Shown here: piece after piece, positions 1-8,282 of the stretch | Position numbering within the stretch: the stretch's first letter is position 1 | Layout of the letters: each line of letters opens with the position of its first letter | Assembly: GCA_903827945.1 (NCBI GenBank) | Contig: CAIKKN010000003.1 | Location: forward strand, 1 to 64,000 | Reading direction: 5' to 3' | DNA: 64,000 nt | Origin: an uncultured Actinomycetes bacterium | GTDB lineage: Bacteria > Actinomycetota > Actinomycetes > Nanopelagicales > Nanopelagicaceae | Position numbers and translations under genes: made by a program | Notes under the pieces: generated by a model | Database searches by the model: none | Told to the model about the DNA's origin: nothing | The model's input: only the letters and a program-made list of their open reading frames with translations

Positions 1-150
1 AACGGGGTTCAAAGATACGGTGAATAGATTAGGCCTTGCTCCATGTGAACCACCTGAGAACGTTCGGTATCTCAGCCTGCACGTAGGTATAACTATGGCC
101 GCCTGAAAGTTTTGTGTTCACCGTAAAAGTGGCCTTAACATCCTCCAAGT
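1..150 (+). other. Structured RNA-like segment upstream of a tRNA 3' end
   Basis: No ORF explains this stretch. It can fold extensively: positions 17-24 are perfectly complementary to 117-124 (8 bp), 6-11 to 46-51 (6 bp), and 54-59 to 70-75 (a 6-bp hairpin). Segment 31-35 could pair with 131-135, which would cross the 8-bp helix as a pseudoknot. A tRNA T-arm and acceptor strand follow directly. The segment could be the 3' part of an intron inside a tRNA gene, or another structured RNA that ends in a tRNA-like domain. The left window edge hides the 5' part, so the identity stays open. Confidence 0.35.
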
Positions 151-175
151 GTCGGTTCGAGTCCGACCGGGGGCA
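151..175 (+). tRNA. 3' end of a tRNA or tRNA-like RNA (T-arm and acceptor strand)
   Basis: A T-stem GTCGG (151-155) pairs with CCGAC (163-167) around the loop TTCGAGT. The 3' acceptor strand CGGGGGC (168-174) and discriminator A175 follow; CCA is not encoded. The matching 5' strand GCCCCCG is not found in the 150 bases upstream, so the 5' half lies beyond the window edge. This is too far away for an uninterrupted tRNA. The A discriminator and acceptor sequence would suit a leucine or arginine tRNA; the anticodon cannot be assigned. Confidence 0.5.
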
Positions 176-259
176 CGCATCCATTAAGCCAGATCCCTTT
201 ATTTAATTCGGACATTTCAGACTTATGCCCTCAATCTCCCCATTTCAAGGTGACATATT

Positions 260-306
260 TATAACTTTTTGTTATATTTACCCTGTGTTTATAACAAATT
301 GTTATG
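260..306 (+). promoter_or_regulatory. Twin palindromic operator boxes
   Basis: Two copies of TATAAC-N5-GTTATA occur at 260-276 (perfect) and 290-306 (last base G instead of A). Their starts are exactly 30 bp apart, about three helical turns, so two dimers would bind the same face of the DNA. They lie just upstream of the 60-aa gene at 333. The binding protein is unknown; the size and symmetry suit a winged-helix or TetR-type dimer. Confidence 0.5.
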
Positions 307-332
307 AACTGGCACCGAAAGGAGAGGCCAAA

Positions 333-515
333 ATGTCAAACTTATTGAACGTCCTCACCGGACGAAGTGGTCGCAAAGTTGCGGCTCAAATTATCCCGGC
401 ACCGGCCGGCCTAAAAGAAGCTCAAATCCGTCGCGAGTGGGAACGCCTACAAGCAGCGGCAATGACACCTTCTGAGCGATCAGAGATCGATGAGATCTTC
501 TCGCGCGCTATGTAA
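333..515 (+). CDS. 60-aa protein of unknown function
   Basis: The ATG at 333 is preceded by a good ribosome binding site (AAAGGAGAGG, 318-327), which favours it over the in-frame ATG at 225. The product is small, basic in its first half (GRSGRK near residues 11-16), has a Pro/Ala turn (residues 22-26) and a charged amphipathic helix with RREWERL. No membrane segment and no family are recognised. It stands as a single gene between the palindrome pair at 260-306 and a strong terminator at 560-590, so it is probably a regulated monocistronic unit. Confidence 0.65.
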   Translation: MSNLLNVLTGRSGRKVAAQIIPAPAGLKEAQIRREWERLQAAAMTPSERSEIDEIFSRAM

Positions 516-559
516 TTATGAGTAAGTATAAGTAAGTATTTCCGCCAAACGGAGAGAGA

Positions 560-590
560 CCCCCTAAGAAATTAGGGGGTTTATTTTTTT
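560..590 (+). terminator. Intrinsic terminator after the 60-aa gene
   Basis: An 8-bp stem (CCCCCTAA 560-567 with TTAGGGGG 572-579) with a GAAA loop is followed by a T-rich run to 590. Confidence 0.85.
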
Positions 591-681
591 GCCCTTCTCG
601 CGACAGAGGAATGGATTCTCAGGTTCCCTTGTTAATCTCTATACAGGCAATAAAGAGGTTTCCACCTACCGAGGAGTTCTG

Positions 682-1098
682 ATGAGTAAGCAAGAGCGCA
701 ACGAAGGCAAGGCAGGCATTTCCGATCTCACAGTAATTGCACTGGTGACAAGCGTCTTGCTTCCACTTGTTGGATGGATTCTCGGATTTAGAGCTCGGAA
801 ACAAATCGAGCAGTCCGAAGGAAAATTCACAGGTCGTCCATTCGCGACGGCGGCAATTTGGATTGGCGGGATTCTCACCATCGGATGGTTAGCGATGTTT
901 GCAATGATGCTGGCTTGCGCAGGAGTAAATAACAACGATGATGGTCAGTTTGGTAGAGGTGGTTTCCGACATATGGGAATGGGTAATCACCGCGCATTTA
1001 GTAACAATGGAAATCAGGGTTATCAGAACGATAATGGCTTCCCTGGTGGCCCAGGAATGATGTTCCAACCAGATCCATCTCAATCAACAAATCCTTAA
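682..1098 (+). CDS. DUF4190-like membrane protein with Gly/Asn/Met-rich tail
   Basis: The 138-aa product starts at an ATG preceded by GAGGAG (671-676). After a short polar N-terminus come two membrane segments, about residues 15-35 and 50-78, the usual layout of DUF4190-type proteins; the signature FRARKQI lies between them. The last 55 residues are unlike the rest: low-complexity, rich in Gly, Asn, Phe and Met. The gene is 19 bp upstream of the BI-1 family gene and probably co-transcribed with it. The family's function is unknown; the family assignment rests on the two-helix pattern. Confidence 0.6.
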   Translation: MSKQERNEGKAGISDLTVIALVTSVLLPLVGWILGFRARKQIEQSEGKFTGRPFATAAIWIGGILTIGWLAMFAMMLACAGVNNNDDGQFGRGGFRHMGMGNHRAFSNNGNQGYQNDNGFPGGPGMMFQPDPSQSTNP

Positions 1099-1117
1099 TC
1101 GAATACGGAGAGAATAA

Positions 1118-1912
1118 ATGGAAAGTTCAAATCCAGTACTGAGTCGTGGCTATGCTGCAATGCCTGGAAGTAGGAATTCTCGTTCGGGCGCTGTAACGCA
1201 ACAAGAACCAACGATTGAAGAAATTTACGCTGCCCCTTCAGCTTCAGGTCTTCAAACTGGTCGCATGACTATGGAAGATGTTGTTGCTCGTACAACCATT
1301 CTTTTTGTAGTACTCATTGCGGTCGGTGGCTTTGCTTGGACAGCAAATCTCGGCGGCGGCATCCTCATGGTTGGCTTCCTCGGAGCCTTTGTTGTTGGAA
1401 TGATTAATACATTCAGCAAGAAAGTACGCCCAGCGCTGGCTATTGCTTATGCTGCTTTAGAAGGCTTGGCCCTTGGAGTTCTTAGCCACGTTTATGAAAC
1501 TCGCTACCCAGGCATAGTTTCACAAGCAATCATCGGAACAGTTGCAGCATTTGCTGGCGTATTGTTCTTGTATCGAAGCGGTCGCGTGAAAGTAACTCCA
1601 CAATTCCAACGAGCAATGATGGGTGCCATGATCGGCTACCTAGTTCTCGGACTTGTTTCTATGGTTGCCGGTGCCTTTGGGGTTGGTAAAGGTTATGGTC
1701 TCTACACCGGTGGCATTGGTCTGCTTCTTTGTGTCGGCGGCGTAGCGCTAGCGTCATTTTTCTTGATTGTAGATTTCGATCAAATCCAGAAGATGATCAA
1801 CGCAGGAGCCCCTCATGAAGAGTCATGGCGCGCCGGCTTTGGCCTCATGGTGACTGTCGTGTGGCTCTACCTTGAAATCATTCGCTTACTCTCAATACTT
1901 CGCGATCGTTAA
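1118..1912 (+). CDS. Bax inhibitor-1/YccA family membrane protein
   Basis: The product has 264 aa: a polar, probably disordered N-terminus of about 50 residues and then seven hydrophobic helices, the layout of actinobacterial BI-1/YccA proteins. The C-terminus (DFDQIQKMINAGAP, then WLYLEIIRLLSILRD) matches the conserved end of the family. BI-1 proteins are integral membrane proteins linked to pH-sensitive calcium leak and stress tolerance; the role in bacteria is poorly defined. A GGAGAG site lies 8 bases upstream of the ATG and a bidirectional terminator follows. Confidence 0.9.
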   Translation: MESSNPVLSRGYAAMPGSRNSRSGAVTQQEPTIEEIYAAPSASGLQTGRMTMEDVVARTTILFVVLIAVGGFAWTANLGGGILMVGFLGAFVVGMINTFSKKVRPALAIAYAALEGLALGVLSHVYETRYPGIVSQAIIGTVAAFAGVLFLYRSGRVKVTPQFQRAMMGAMIGYLVLGLVSMVAGAFGVGKGYGLYTGGIGLLLCVGGVALASFFLIVDFDQIQKMINAGAPHEESWRAGFGLMVTVVWLYLEIIRLLSILRDR

Positions 1913-1920
1913 GAAGAATT

Positions 1921-1957
1921 AAAAAAGCCCCACCATTTTATTGGTGGGGCTTTTTTA
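1921..1957. terminator. Bidirectional terminator between convergent genes
   Basis: Stem AGCCCCACCA / TTGGTGGGGCT is flanked by an A-run on the left and a T-run on the right, so it can terminate both the BI-1 gene (+) and the exporter gene (-). Confidence 0.9.
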
Positions 1958-1966
1958 ATTGAGTTT

Positions 1967-3577
1967 TTAGCCGACAGCTTCTCCAGCTGCTTCATCACGT
2001 GCCGCAGCATGGGCCGCGCCCGTCTTCAATGGAGCTTCGCGCAAGAAGAACGCGATAGCAAGTCCGAGGAGAATGACTGGAAGCGCCGAGATAAAGACAG
2101 CATGGAAGCCCTTAACAAAAGCGCCCATGATGCCTTCTTGAAGTTGTGGAGTAAACGTCTTCAAAACAGACGTGTTGTTCCGCAGTTGCGCAGCTTTCTC
2201 TGGTGTAAAGCCAGCCATCGCCGCAGGATTGGTGGTCGCTACTTGAGTGATTGCCTTTGGAAGCTCTCGCGCCAACTTATTTGCATAGATAGTTCCAAAG
2301 AGTGCCACACCGATTGTTCCGCCGACTGAGCGGAAGAAGGTATTGGCAGATGTTGAAACACCCATGTCCTTGAATTCAACCGCGTTCTGCAAAGCAATAA
2401 CAATCGTCTGCATTGAGAAGCCAAGCCCCATTCCAATTAAGCAGGCATAAATTGCAAGCTTCCAGTAAGGAGTGTGGGTTCCAAGAGTTGTCATGAAGCC
2501 GATACCAATCGCCATCAAGGTGAGGCCGATGATTGGGAAACGCTTGTAATGACCATGCTTTGAAATTGTCTTACCGCTGTAGATAGACATCGAAACGATA
2601 CCGATCATAAATGGAATCAATTTCAAGCCAGCTGCAGTTGCAGAGTTACCTTGAACAATTTGTAGGTAGAGAGGCACCATAATGATTGCGCCAAACATGC
2701 CTGCGCCAATGATGAAGGCCAATATCGAGGTAATCGAGAAGGTGTGGTTCTTGAAAAGATTGAGCGGAAGAATTGGCTCTTTTGCCCTAGATTCTTGAAG
2801 CAAAAAGAGAAGAAACAGAACTGCAAATGCTCCAAAAGCGGCATATGTCTTTGGTGAAGACCAACCATTATCTGGTCCAAATACGGAAACCGCGAGGAGA
2901 AGTGCTGAGACTCCGGTGACAAGCAGGAGCGCGCCCAAGTAATCAATCTTGTGCTCGCGCTTTACCTTTGGAATGTGCAAACTTGCAGAAGTGATCACAA
3001 GAGCTGCTAGGCCAATTGGAAGGTTGATGTAGAAAATCCAACGCCATCCAACAATTCCCAAGATGTGTGCGTGATCAGAGAAGAAGCCTCCAAGGAGAGG
3101 GCCAGCTACAGATGAAAGACCCCAAACTCCACCGAAATATCCCTGGTACTTGCCTCGGTCACGAGGCGAAACAATATCTCCGATAATCACGAAGGTAAGT
3201 GCCATAAGGCCGCCGGCACCTAGTCCCTGAAGGGCACGGAAAATAATAAGTTGGGTCATTGTTTGAGCAGCACCTGCCGCAAATGAACCGATAAGGAATG
3301 TGATGATTGCGAATTGGAAGACAGGGCGACGGCCATACAAGTCTGAAATCTTTCCGTACAAAGGCGTCGAGGCTGTTGAAGTTAGAAGGTAAGCCGTAAC
3401 AACCCATGTGTAGTGGGAGAGGCCATTGAAATCTTCAACGATTCTCTTGAGAGCGGTTGAAACGATTGTCTGATCGAGTGCTGCGAGCAGCATTCCCATC
3501 ATCAAACCGCTGAGAACAGCCATAATTTCTTTATGACTTAATTGCCCATCATGAGCTTTTTTTGTGCCAGCAGACAT
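1967..3577 (-). CDS. MFS multidrug exporter, DHA2 (EmrB/QacA) family
   Basis: The 536-aa product has the 14-helix hydrophobicity of DHA2 drug:proton antiporters and the helix-1 motif [10 protein letters not shown] near residues 34-43. [13 protein letters not shown] near 75-87 is motif A of the major facilitator superfamily. The C-terminus is a short Ala-rich cytoplasmic tail. Such proteins export lipophilic drugs or dyes from the cytoplasmic membrane; the substrate cannot be read from sequence. No regulator gene is adjacent. The gene ends at the shared terminator at 1921-1957. Confidence 0.92.
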   Translation of the reverse strand: MSAGTKKAHDGQLSHKEIMAVLSGLMMGMLLAALDQTIVSTALKRIVEDFNGLSHYTWVVTAYLLTSTASTPLYGKISDLYGRRPVFQFAIITFLIGSFAAGAAQTMTQLIIFRALQGLGAGGLMALTFVIIGDIVSPRDRGKYQGYFGGVWGLSSVAGPLLGGFFSDHAHILGIVGWRWIFYINLPIGLAALVITSASLHIPKVKREHKIDYLGALLLVTGVSALLLAVSVFGPDNGWSSPKTYAAFGAFAVLFLLFLLQESRAKEPILPLNLFKNHTFSITSILAFIIGAGMFGAIIMVPLYLQIVQGNSATAAGLKLIPFMIGIVSMSIYSGKTISKHGHYKRFPIIGLTLMAIGIGFMTTLGTHTPYWKLAIYACLIGMGLGFSMQTIVIALQNAVEFKDMGVSTSANTFFRSVGGTIGVALFGTIYANKLARELPKAITQVATTNPAAMAGFTPEKAAQLRNNTSVLKTFTPQLQEGIMGAFVKGFHAVFISALPVILLGLAIAFFLREAPLKTGAAHAAARDEAAGEAVG

Positions 3578-3607
3578 GTCTCTCCTTATGTATGTACTTC
3601 GATTTTG

Positions 3608-4087
3608 TTAATGAAATTTTGCGTCTTTAATCGTTACTTTGATTTCACGACCATTTGGAGCTGTGTATGTCACTGTCTCCCCAATCTTCTGTCCCATGAC
3701 AGCCGACCCGAGAGGTGATTTTTCACTGTAAACGTCCAAGCCTTCAATATCAATTTCACGGGAGCCGAGGAGGAAGTGCATCTCATCACCCATGATGTCG
3801 ACTATAACGCGCATGCCATGTCCGACTATTCCCGCGGCGCTGGCCGGAGGTTCACCAATATGGGCATTTTCAAGCATGTGCTTTAGCTGACGGATGCGGG
3901 CTTCGATTTTTCCTTGTTCATCCTTGGCTGCGTGGTAACCGCCATTTTCCTTTAGGTCACCTTCAGCGCGTGCTGCTTCAATCTTCTTCACGATGTCAGC
4001 GCGGCGTGGACCTTCAAGGTCTGAGAGTTCAGCGTTGAGTCGGTCTGCTGCTGCTTGGGTTAACCATGTCTTTGGGGTATCAGTCAT
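3608..4087 (-). CDS. greA: Transcription elongation factor GreA
   Basis: The 159-aa product has the GreA size and order: an N-terminal coiled coil (residues 1-80, with RADIVKKIEAARAEGDLKENGGYHAAK spread over 29-55, containing the tip acidic residues) and a C-terminal FKBP-like domain with SPLGSAVMGQ. GreA enters the secondary channel of RNA polymerase and stimulates cleavage of backtracked RNA. The next gene on the same strand is a DUF4307 protein, a common actinobacterial arrangement. Confidence 0.95.
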   Translation of the reverse strand: MTDTPKTWLTQAAADRLNAELSDLEGPRRADIVKKIEAARAEGDLKENGGYHAAKDEQGKIEARIRQLKHMLENAHIGEPPASAAGIVGHGMRVIVDIMGDEMHFLLGSREIDIEGLDVYSEKSPLGSAVMGQKIGETVTYTAPNGREIKVTIKDAKFH

Positions 4088-4108
4088 AAGAGGGAAAGTT
4101 TACAGGCA

Positions 4109-4522
4109 TTAAAGACTGGTACAGGAGCCAATCGCTGCATTCACGGCCTGCAGGCGCGTAGGGATTATCACCACACGCGTGGATGAAGCCTGACCTAGGG
4201 GGATTTGGTCAACGATTTCACCCACAGTGTTCTTGTCGCTGTCTCGAGCAATCAAGGTGCATTGGTGGTTTCCAATTGGATGCTTGATTTGTACTGAGTA
4301 ACGAATCTCCATCGAAGTTGAAGAAAGGGATGTAAAGGAGATGAGGGATGATCGGATTTCTGGATTAGCGGCATGGCTCCCACTCCAAATTAGCCAGCTT
4401 CCACCGATGAGTGTGATTACAAGCGCCGGCAGTTTCCATCCAGCGAGCCACTTTCTACCTTCGGAATTTCCGTAGCGCTCCCTCAAGAAGGCGGTTACTT
4501 GCGGATCTTGATTCGAGCTCAT
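4109..4522 (-). CDS. DUF4307 family single-pass membrane protein
   Basis: The 137-aa product starts with a polar segment containing LRERYG, followed by one membrane helix (about residues 28-47) and an extracytoplasmic beta-rich domain with C109 and C134, which could form a disulfide. This matches the DUF4307 pattern of actinobacteria, where the gene commonly lies beside greA. Function is unknown. The start is probably leaderless: TAGACT ends seven bases before the ATG. Confidence 0.75.
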   Translation of the reverse strand: MSSNQDPQVTAFLRERYGNSEGRKWLAGWKLPALVITLIGGSWLIWSGSHAANPEIRSSLISFTSLSSTSMEIRYSVQIKHPIGNHQCTLIARDSDKNTVGEIVDQIPLGQASSTRVVIIPTRLQAVNAAIGSCTSL

Positions 4523-4529
4523 GTCATAA

Positions 4530-4552
4530 AGTCTAGCGAGAGGGTGGATAAT
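4530..4552. promoter_or_regulatory. Divergent leaderless promoters
   Basis: On the minus strand TAGACT (4530-4535) is followed by 7 bases and the ATG of the DUF4307 gene. On the plus strand GATAAT (4547-4552) is followed by 6 bases and the ATG at 4559. Both are -10-like hexamers at the spacing expected for transcripts starting at the start codon. Confidence 0.5.
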
Positions 4553-4558
4553 TGCGGC

Positions 4559-4702
4559 ATGAATGATGCTCCAGCTACTGTGAATGTGGGTCTCGCTGGC
4601 TCACTCACCATGATTGTGCTCGTCGCAGCCGTCACACTTCTTATGGTCAGTTTTTATCGCAGATATAAGCGAGCAGCAAATAAACAAGATCCTGAGCAGT
4701 AA
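4559..4702 (+). CDS. 47-aa single-pass membrane protein
   Basis: The ATG at 4559 follows GATAAT by 6 bases. The product has one hydrophobic helix (about residues 10-31) followed by a basic tail (RRYKRAANK) that should stay in the cytoplasm. Small proteins of this kind occur beside DUF4307 genes in actinobacteria. It is followed after 10 bp by the SURF1 gene. No function is assigned. Confidence 0.6.
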   Translation: MNDAPATVNVGLAGSLTMIVLVAAVTLLMVSFYRRYKRAANKQDPEQ

Positions 4703-4712
4703 TTCATTCTGA

Positions 4713-5393
4713 ATGCGCAAAAGCCTTAAAACACTCTCATTTGCTCTTCTCATTATTCTGGCGACTTCCACATGCTTTGAATTAGGACTTTGGCAGTGGC
4801 ATCGCGCGCAAGGGATGGCCAAGTTTCAAAAGCCACAGCCAGAACGTTCTGTTGTGGAATTAACGAATGCGGCAAGTGCGGGTTCAAATCTTAGAAATAC
4901 AGCGTTCAATCGCTTGGTCACCTTTAATGCTTCATATGAAAAAAACTACGTCGCGCCAAATCAACTTGTGACCTTTACAGATGGAACCCAAAGTCGAAAA
5001 GACCTCGTAGTCTCCTTGGCAAGGCTTGCAGATAATCGAGCCGTTCTAGTTGTGCGTGGAATTTACGAGGGGACCTTCCCGGAAAAGCAATCGTCGGCAC
5101 GAGTAAATGGACGTTTATACCCGCGCCAAAATGTCGATCAGGCTGAAGGGGGAGTCGGAAGACTTTCGCGGTTGGACCCGGCGCTCGTTGCAGGGGATAG
5201 CGGATTCACTCTTTTTGACGGATATGTAATTGCGACCGGTGGCCAGATTGCTGCCCCGCAATTGCTCTCCCAGGGCGGCGCTTTTTATTGGCAGCACATC
5301 GCCTACGTCATCACCTGGTGGTTCATGGGTTTACTCATTCTTTCCTTCCCTTTTTATAATCGATTTCGGGACGCCAAACTTAAGGGCGAGTAA
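4713..5393 (+). CDS. SURF1 family cytochrome oxidase assembly protein
   Basis: The 226-aa product has the SURF1 topology: a membrane helix near residues 5-25, then LGLWQWHRAQ (24-33), the family's conserved GxWQxxR motif, a long extracytoplasmic loop, and a second helix near 198-218 preceded by FYWQHIAYVITWW. SURF1 proteins help insert heme a and assemble cytochrome c oxidase. The loop holds VVRGIYEG in place of the usual VnRGWv element, so the protein is divergent. Confidence 0.85.
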   Translation: MRKSLKTLSFALLIILATSTCFELGLWQWHRAQGMAKFQKPQPERSVVELTNAASAGSNLRNTAFNRLVTFNASYEKNYVAPNQLVTFTDGTQSRKDLVVSLARLADNRAVLVVRGIYEGTFPEKQSSARVNGRLYPRQNVDQAEGGVGRLSRLDPALVAGDSGFTLFDGYVIATGGQIAAPQLLSQGGAFYWQHIAYVITWWFMGLLILSFPFYNRFRDAKLKGE

Positions 5394-5402
5394 GGTTTAG
5401 GC

Positions 5403-5753
5403 ATGAACTTACTTAAATTTAACCGTGCAGGAGCACTGGCTCGGTTCCGCGTTATGGCTAATATTGCAGGCGTAATGTCACTACTTTTATGGCTTGTTTA
5501 TCTGCCAATCAAACTCACAGCAGTAAATGACAATGTCGCAACCCCAATCAGATTAATAGCCGTAGTACATGGATTTATGTACATGATTTATGTCCTTACT
5601 GCCTTTAATTATTCTCTTGCGGTTCGAAAGCCCTTCTTCTCAATGCTGGGATATCTTGCAGCAGGAACTCTTCCTATTGCTTCCTTTGTTGCCGATCGGC
5701 GGGCTCGCGCAGAATATGCAGCCCTCACTGGCGGCTCCAACCTTCCGGAGTAG
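5403..5753 (+). CDS. DUF3817 family membrane protein
   Basis: The 116-aa product contains the DUF3817 hallmarks: FRVMANIAGV in helix 1, HGFMYMIYVLTAF in helix 2 and a third helix ending in FVADRRAR. Three membrane segments are predicted by eye. The family occurs widely in actinobacteria, often near respiratory or housekeeping genes; its function is not known. It follows SURF1 by 9 bp and probably belongs to the same transcript. Confidence 0.8.
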   Translation: MNLLKFNRAGALARFRVMANIAGVMSLLLWLVYLPIKLTAVNDNVATPIRLIAVVHGFMYMIYVLTAFNYSLAVRKPFFSMLGYLAAGTLPIASFVADRRARAEYAALTGGSNLPE

Positions 5754-5765
5754 CAATACACAATC

Positions 5766-6554
5766 ATGAAAGCAGTCATCAAAAGCGTAATTAAGGCTGC
5801 TCTTTATCCTCTTTATGAGCGACGCTTACTCTCGCAGCTAAATTATAAAGAGACTCCGCATCATGTCGGAATCATTCTTGATGGGAATAGGCGTTGGGCG
5901 AAGAGCGCCTTTTCTATTCCACAAACACCAGAACATGGCCACCGTAAAGGTGCCGAAAAGATTATTGAAGTTCTTGAATGGTGCGAGGAAGCAAATGTAA
6001 AAGTCATTACGTTGTGGCTACTCTCAACCGATAATCTCAATCGCCCAGCCGAAGAGTTGGATCCGCTATTACAGATTATTGGCGCTGCTGTAGATAGATT
6101 GGCCGAGCTCCAAAGGTGGGAGATTAAACCTCTTGGCGCCTTGGACCTTCTGCCAACATGGTTGCATGAAAAGCTTTCGAAAGTTGCAATCGACAGTAAG
6201 GGCGCTTCGGATATCGTGGTCAATGTTGCAATCGGATACGGCGGTCGCCGGGAGATAGTCGATGCCGTACGTAATTACATTCGAACGGGCGTCACGTCTG
6301 GAAAGTCTGCGGATGAAATTGCTGATGAGATCAGTAGTGATGAGATTGGAAAGCACTTATATACGGCCGGGCTCCCAGACCCTGATTTGGTGATCAGAAC
6401 CTCGGGAGAACAGAGGCTCTCAGGATTTTTGTTGTGGCAATCGGCCCATTCTGAATTCTATTTTTGCGAGGCCTATTGGCCAGACTTTCGAAGAGTTGAT
6501 TTCCTCCGAGCTCTTCGTGCCTATAGCCAACGCCACCGTCGCTTCGGAGTTTGA
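5766..6554 (+). CDS. uppS: Isoprenyl (polyprenyl) diphosphate synthase, cis type
   Basis: The 262-aa product carries all cis-prenyltransferase signatures: HHVGIILDGNRRWAKS (residues 32-47, catalytic Asp and substrate-binding Arg/Asn), LWLLSTDNLNR (83-93), GYGGRREIVDA, and RTSGEQRLSGFLLWQ plus EFYF near the C-terminus. It makes the long polyprenyl diphosphate used as lipid carrier for peptidoglycan and surface glycans. Chain length cannot be told from sequence; both Z-FPP and decaprenyl enzymes share this size. The start lies 12 bp after the DUF3817 gene. Confidence 0.95.
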   Translation: MKAVIKSVIKAALYPLYERRLLSQLNYKETPHHVGIILDGNRRWAKSAFSIPQTPEHGHRKGAEKIIEVLEWCEEANVKVITLWLLSTDNLNRPAEELDPLLQIIGAAVDRLAELQRWEIKPLGALDLLPTWLHEKLSKVAIDSKGASDIVVNVAIGYGGRREIVDAVRNYIRTGVTSGKSADEIADEISSDEIGKHLYTAGLPDPDLVIRTSGEQRLSGFLLWQSAHSEFYFCEAYWPDFRRVDFLRALRAYSQRHRRFGV

Positions 6555-6703
6555 AACAAAACTGTTACCTAAAATTCAACCCGCGCTCGAGCGTGTCGGT
6601 GCGCTTGGCGCCTGTCCGAGATTTACCTTATGTCTGTAGATGACTTATAAGTCCGTTTTCCCCGCGGAGAGGCGCTTATTAATGCCGCAAGTCGGCAAAG
6701 ATT

Positions 6704-8095
6704 GTGAGACCTACATTGGCTCGATCTCCCAAAGATGGCCGCAAGACGTATGTAATCGACACTAGCGTCCTTCTAGCAGATCCGGGAGCAATAGCCCGCT
6801 TTGCAGAGCACCAAGTAATTATTCCGATAGTGGTCATTGGTGAATTAGAGACCAAAAGAGAGCACCCAGAGCTTGGTTATTTTGCTCGTCTAGCCCTTCG
6901 CTCCCTAGATGATTTACGAGTCAAGCATGGTCGCCTGGATGAAGAGATTTCAATCAACGATGAAGGCGGCACTCTCAAAGTAGAACTCAACCACACCGAC
7001 CCTTCCTCACTTCCTGCCGGCTTCCTTCGAGACAGTTCTAATGATTCTCGAATCCTTGCTGTTGCCAGAAATTTCATGGCGGAGGGCGCTGACGTAGTTC
7101 TCGTCACGAAAGACTTGCCACTTCGGGTCAAGGCATCATCTGTTGGAGTTGAAGCTGATGAATACCGCGCCGAACTAGCTCCAACAAGTGGGTGGTCTGG
7201 AATTGTTGAAGCAAATGTTGGGCACTCCATGATTGATTCCCTTTATGAAGGCGAAAAGATCAAACACGAATTAGCGCAGACAAACCCAGTCCATACCGGC
7301 GTCGTCCTGCATTCTGAAAAGGGAAGCGCCCTCGCGAAGGTAACTGCTGACAAGCGCCTCCAATTAGTTCGCGGAGATCGCGCGGCTTTTGGGTTGCATG
7401 GTCGAAGCGCGGAACAGCGCATCGCTCTTGACCTGCTTTTGGATAATGAAATTGGCATAGTTTCCCTTGGGGGTCGGGCAGGAACAGGAAAGTCCGCTCT
7501 TGCTTTGTGCGCCGGACTAGAAACAGTTCTTGAACGTCGCCAACATAAGAAAGTTGTGATCTTTAGGCCTCTTTATGCCGTCGGGGGTCAAGAGCTTGGC
7601 TACCTTCCAGGATCAGAGGGCGAGAAAATGTCGCCTTGGGCTCAGGCTGTTTTCGATACCTTGGGAGCTTTAGTCAGCCAGCAGGTTATCGACGAGATTA
7701 TCGAGCGCGGCCTCATCGAAGTTCTGCCGTTGACCCATATTCGCGGGCGCTCCTTGCATGATTCCTTCGTCATTGTTGATGAAGCCCAGTCGTTGGAGCG
7801 TGGTGTTTTGCTCACGGTTCTCTCTCGAATGGGTCAAAACTCCAGAGTCGTCTTAACTCACGACGTTGCCCAGAGAGACAACATCCGAGTTGGCCGTCAT
7901 GACGGCGTCGTCGCAGTGGTCGAGTCGCTCAAAGGCCATCCGCTCTTTGCCCACGTCACTTTGACCAGGTCCGAGCGCTCTGCCATCGCCGCGCTTGTCA
8001 CCGAGATGCTTGAGGAGCCTTTGAACTTCAGCGGCTGGTATCCAGATTCAGCCGCATCTGAGGCCACAAAGAGCTCTGCCCGACAAAAGGGTTAA
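6704..8095 (+). CDS. PIN domain-PhoH family ATPase/ribonuclease
   Basis: The 463-aa product fuses an N-terminal PIN nuclease domain (VIDTSVLL with the first acidic residue at D19, VVLVTKD further on) to a C-terminal PhoH ATPase domain with Walker [14 protein letters not shown] and Walker [12 protein letters not shown]. This is the PhoH2 architecture, an RNA helicase/RNase in mycobacteria. There it is linked to a small antitoxin gene; none is visible here. The start is GTG at 6704 with only a weak purine run upstream. The 149 bp before it show no other gene. Confidence 0.88.
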   Translation: MRPTLARSPKDGRKTYVIDTSVLLADPGAIARFAEHQVIIPIVVIGELETKREHPELGYFARLALRSLDDLRVKHGRLDEEISINDEGGTLKVELNHTDPSSLPAGFLRDSSNDSRILAVARNFMAEGADVVLVTKDLPLRVKASSVGVEADEYRAELAPTSGWSGIVEANVGHSMIDSLYEGEKIKHELAQTNPVHTGVVLHSEKGSALAKVTADKRLQLVRGDRAAFGLHGRSAEQRIALDLLLDNEIGIVSLGGRAGTGKSALALCAGLETVLERRQHKKVVIFRPLYAVGGQELGYLPGSEGEKMSPWAQAVFDTLGALVSQQVIDEIIERGLIEVLPLTHIRGRSLHDSFVIVDEAQSLERGVLLTVLSRMGQNSRVVLTHDVAQRDNIRVGRHDGVVAVVESLKGHPLFAHVTLTRSERSAIAALVTEMLEEPLNFSGWYPDSAASEATKSSARQKG

Positions 8096-8282
8096 ATCGG
8101 ACAGTTACCTGTCTGACCTGCACTTTTGCAAGGGTAGAAAACTGTGACATAAATCTTTTTTCCGCCCCACGCGGGATTAGATTTGCCCTGACTTGCCATC
8201 CTTGAAAGCCTTCACCCGTACAAGAAGCCCGCAGATTAACTGCAGGTGAATTTAACGGTTCAGAAGGAAGGAGTCGCAGAGG

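Noticed and set aside
1-180. tmRNA 3' end
   Set aside because: The acceptor strand CGGGGGC would need a 5' GCCCCCG, lacks the G-U pair for alanylation, and no tag-peptide frame or GGAC before the T-arm is seen. It does not fit bacterial tmRNA, though the pseudoknot-like pairing first suggested it.
2009-2329. Plus-strand ORF inside the MFS exporter gene
   Set aside because: It is an antisense frame of a well-supported transporter gene with no ribosome binding site or family resemblance; similar antisense frames throughout the window were dismissed for the same reason.
8096-8282. c-di-AMP (ydaO) riboswitch upstream of the secreted transglycosylase-like gene
   Set aside because: Such genes often have this riboswitch in actinobacteria, but the leader lacks the conserved core elements; only a small GCAG/CTGC hairpin and a ribosome binding site are visible.
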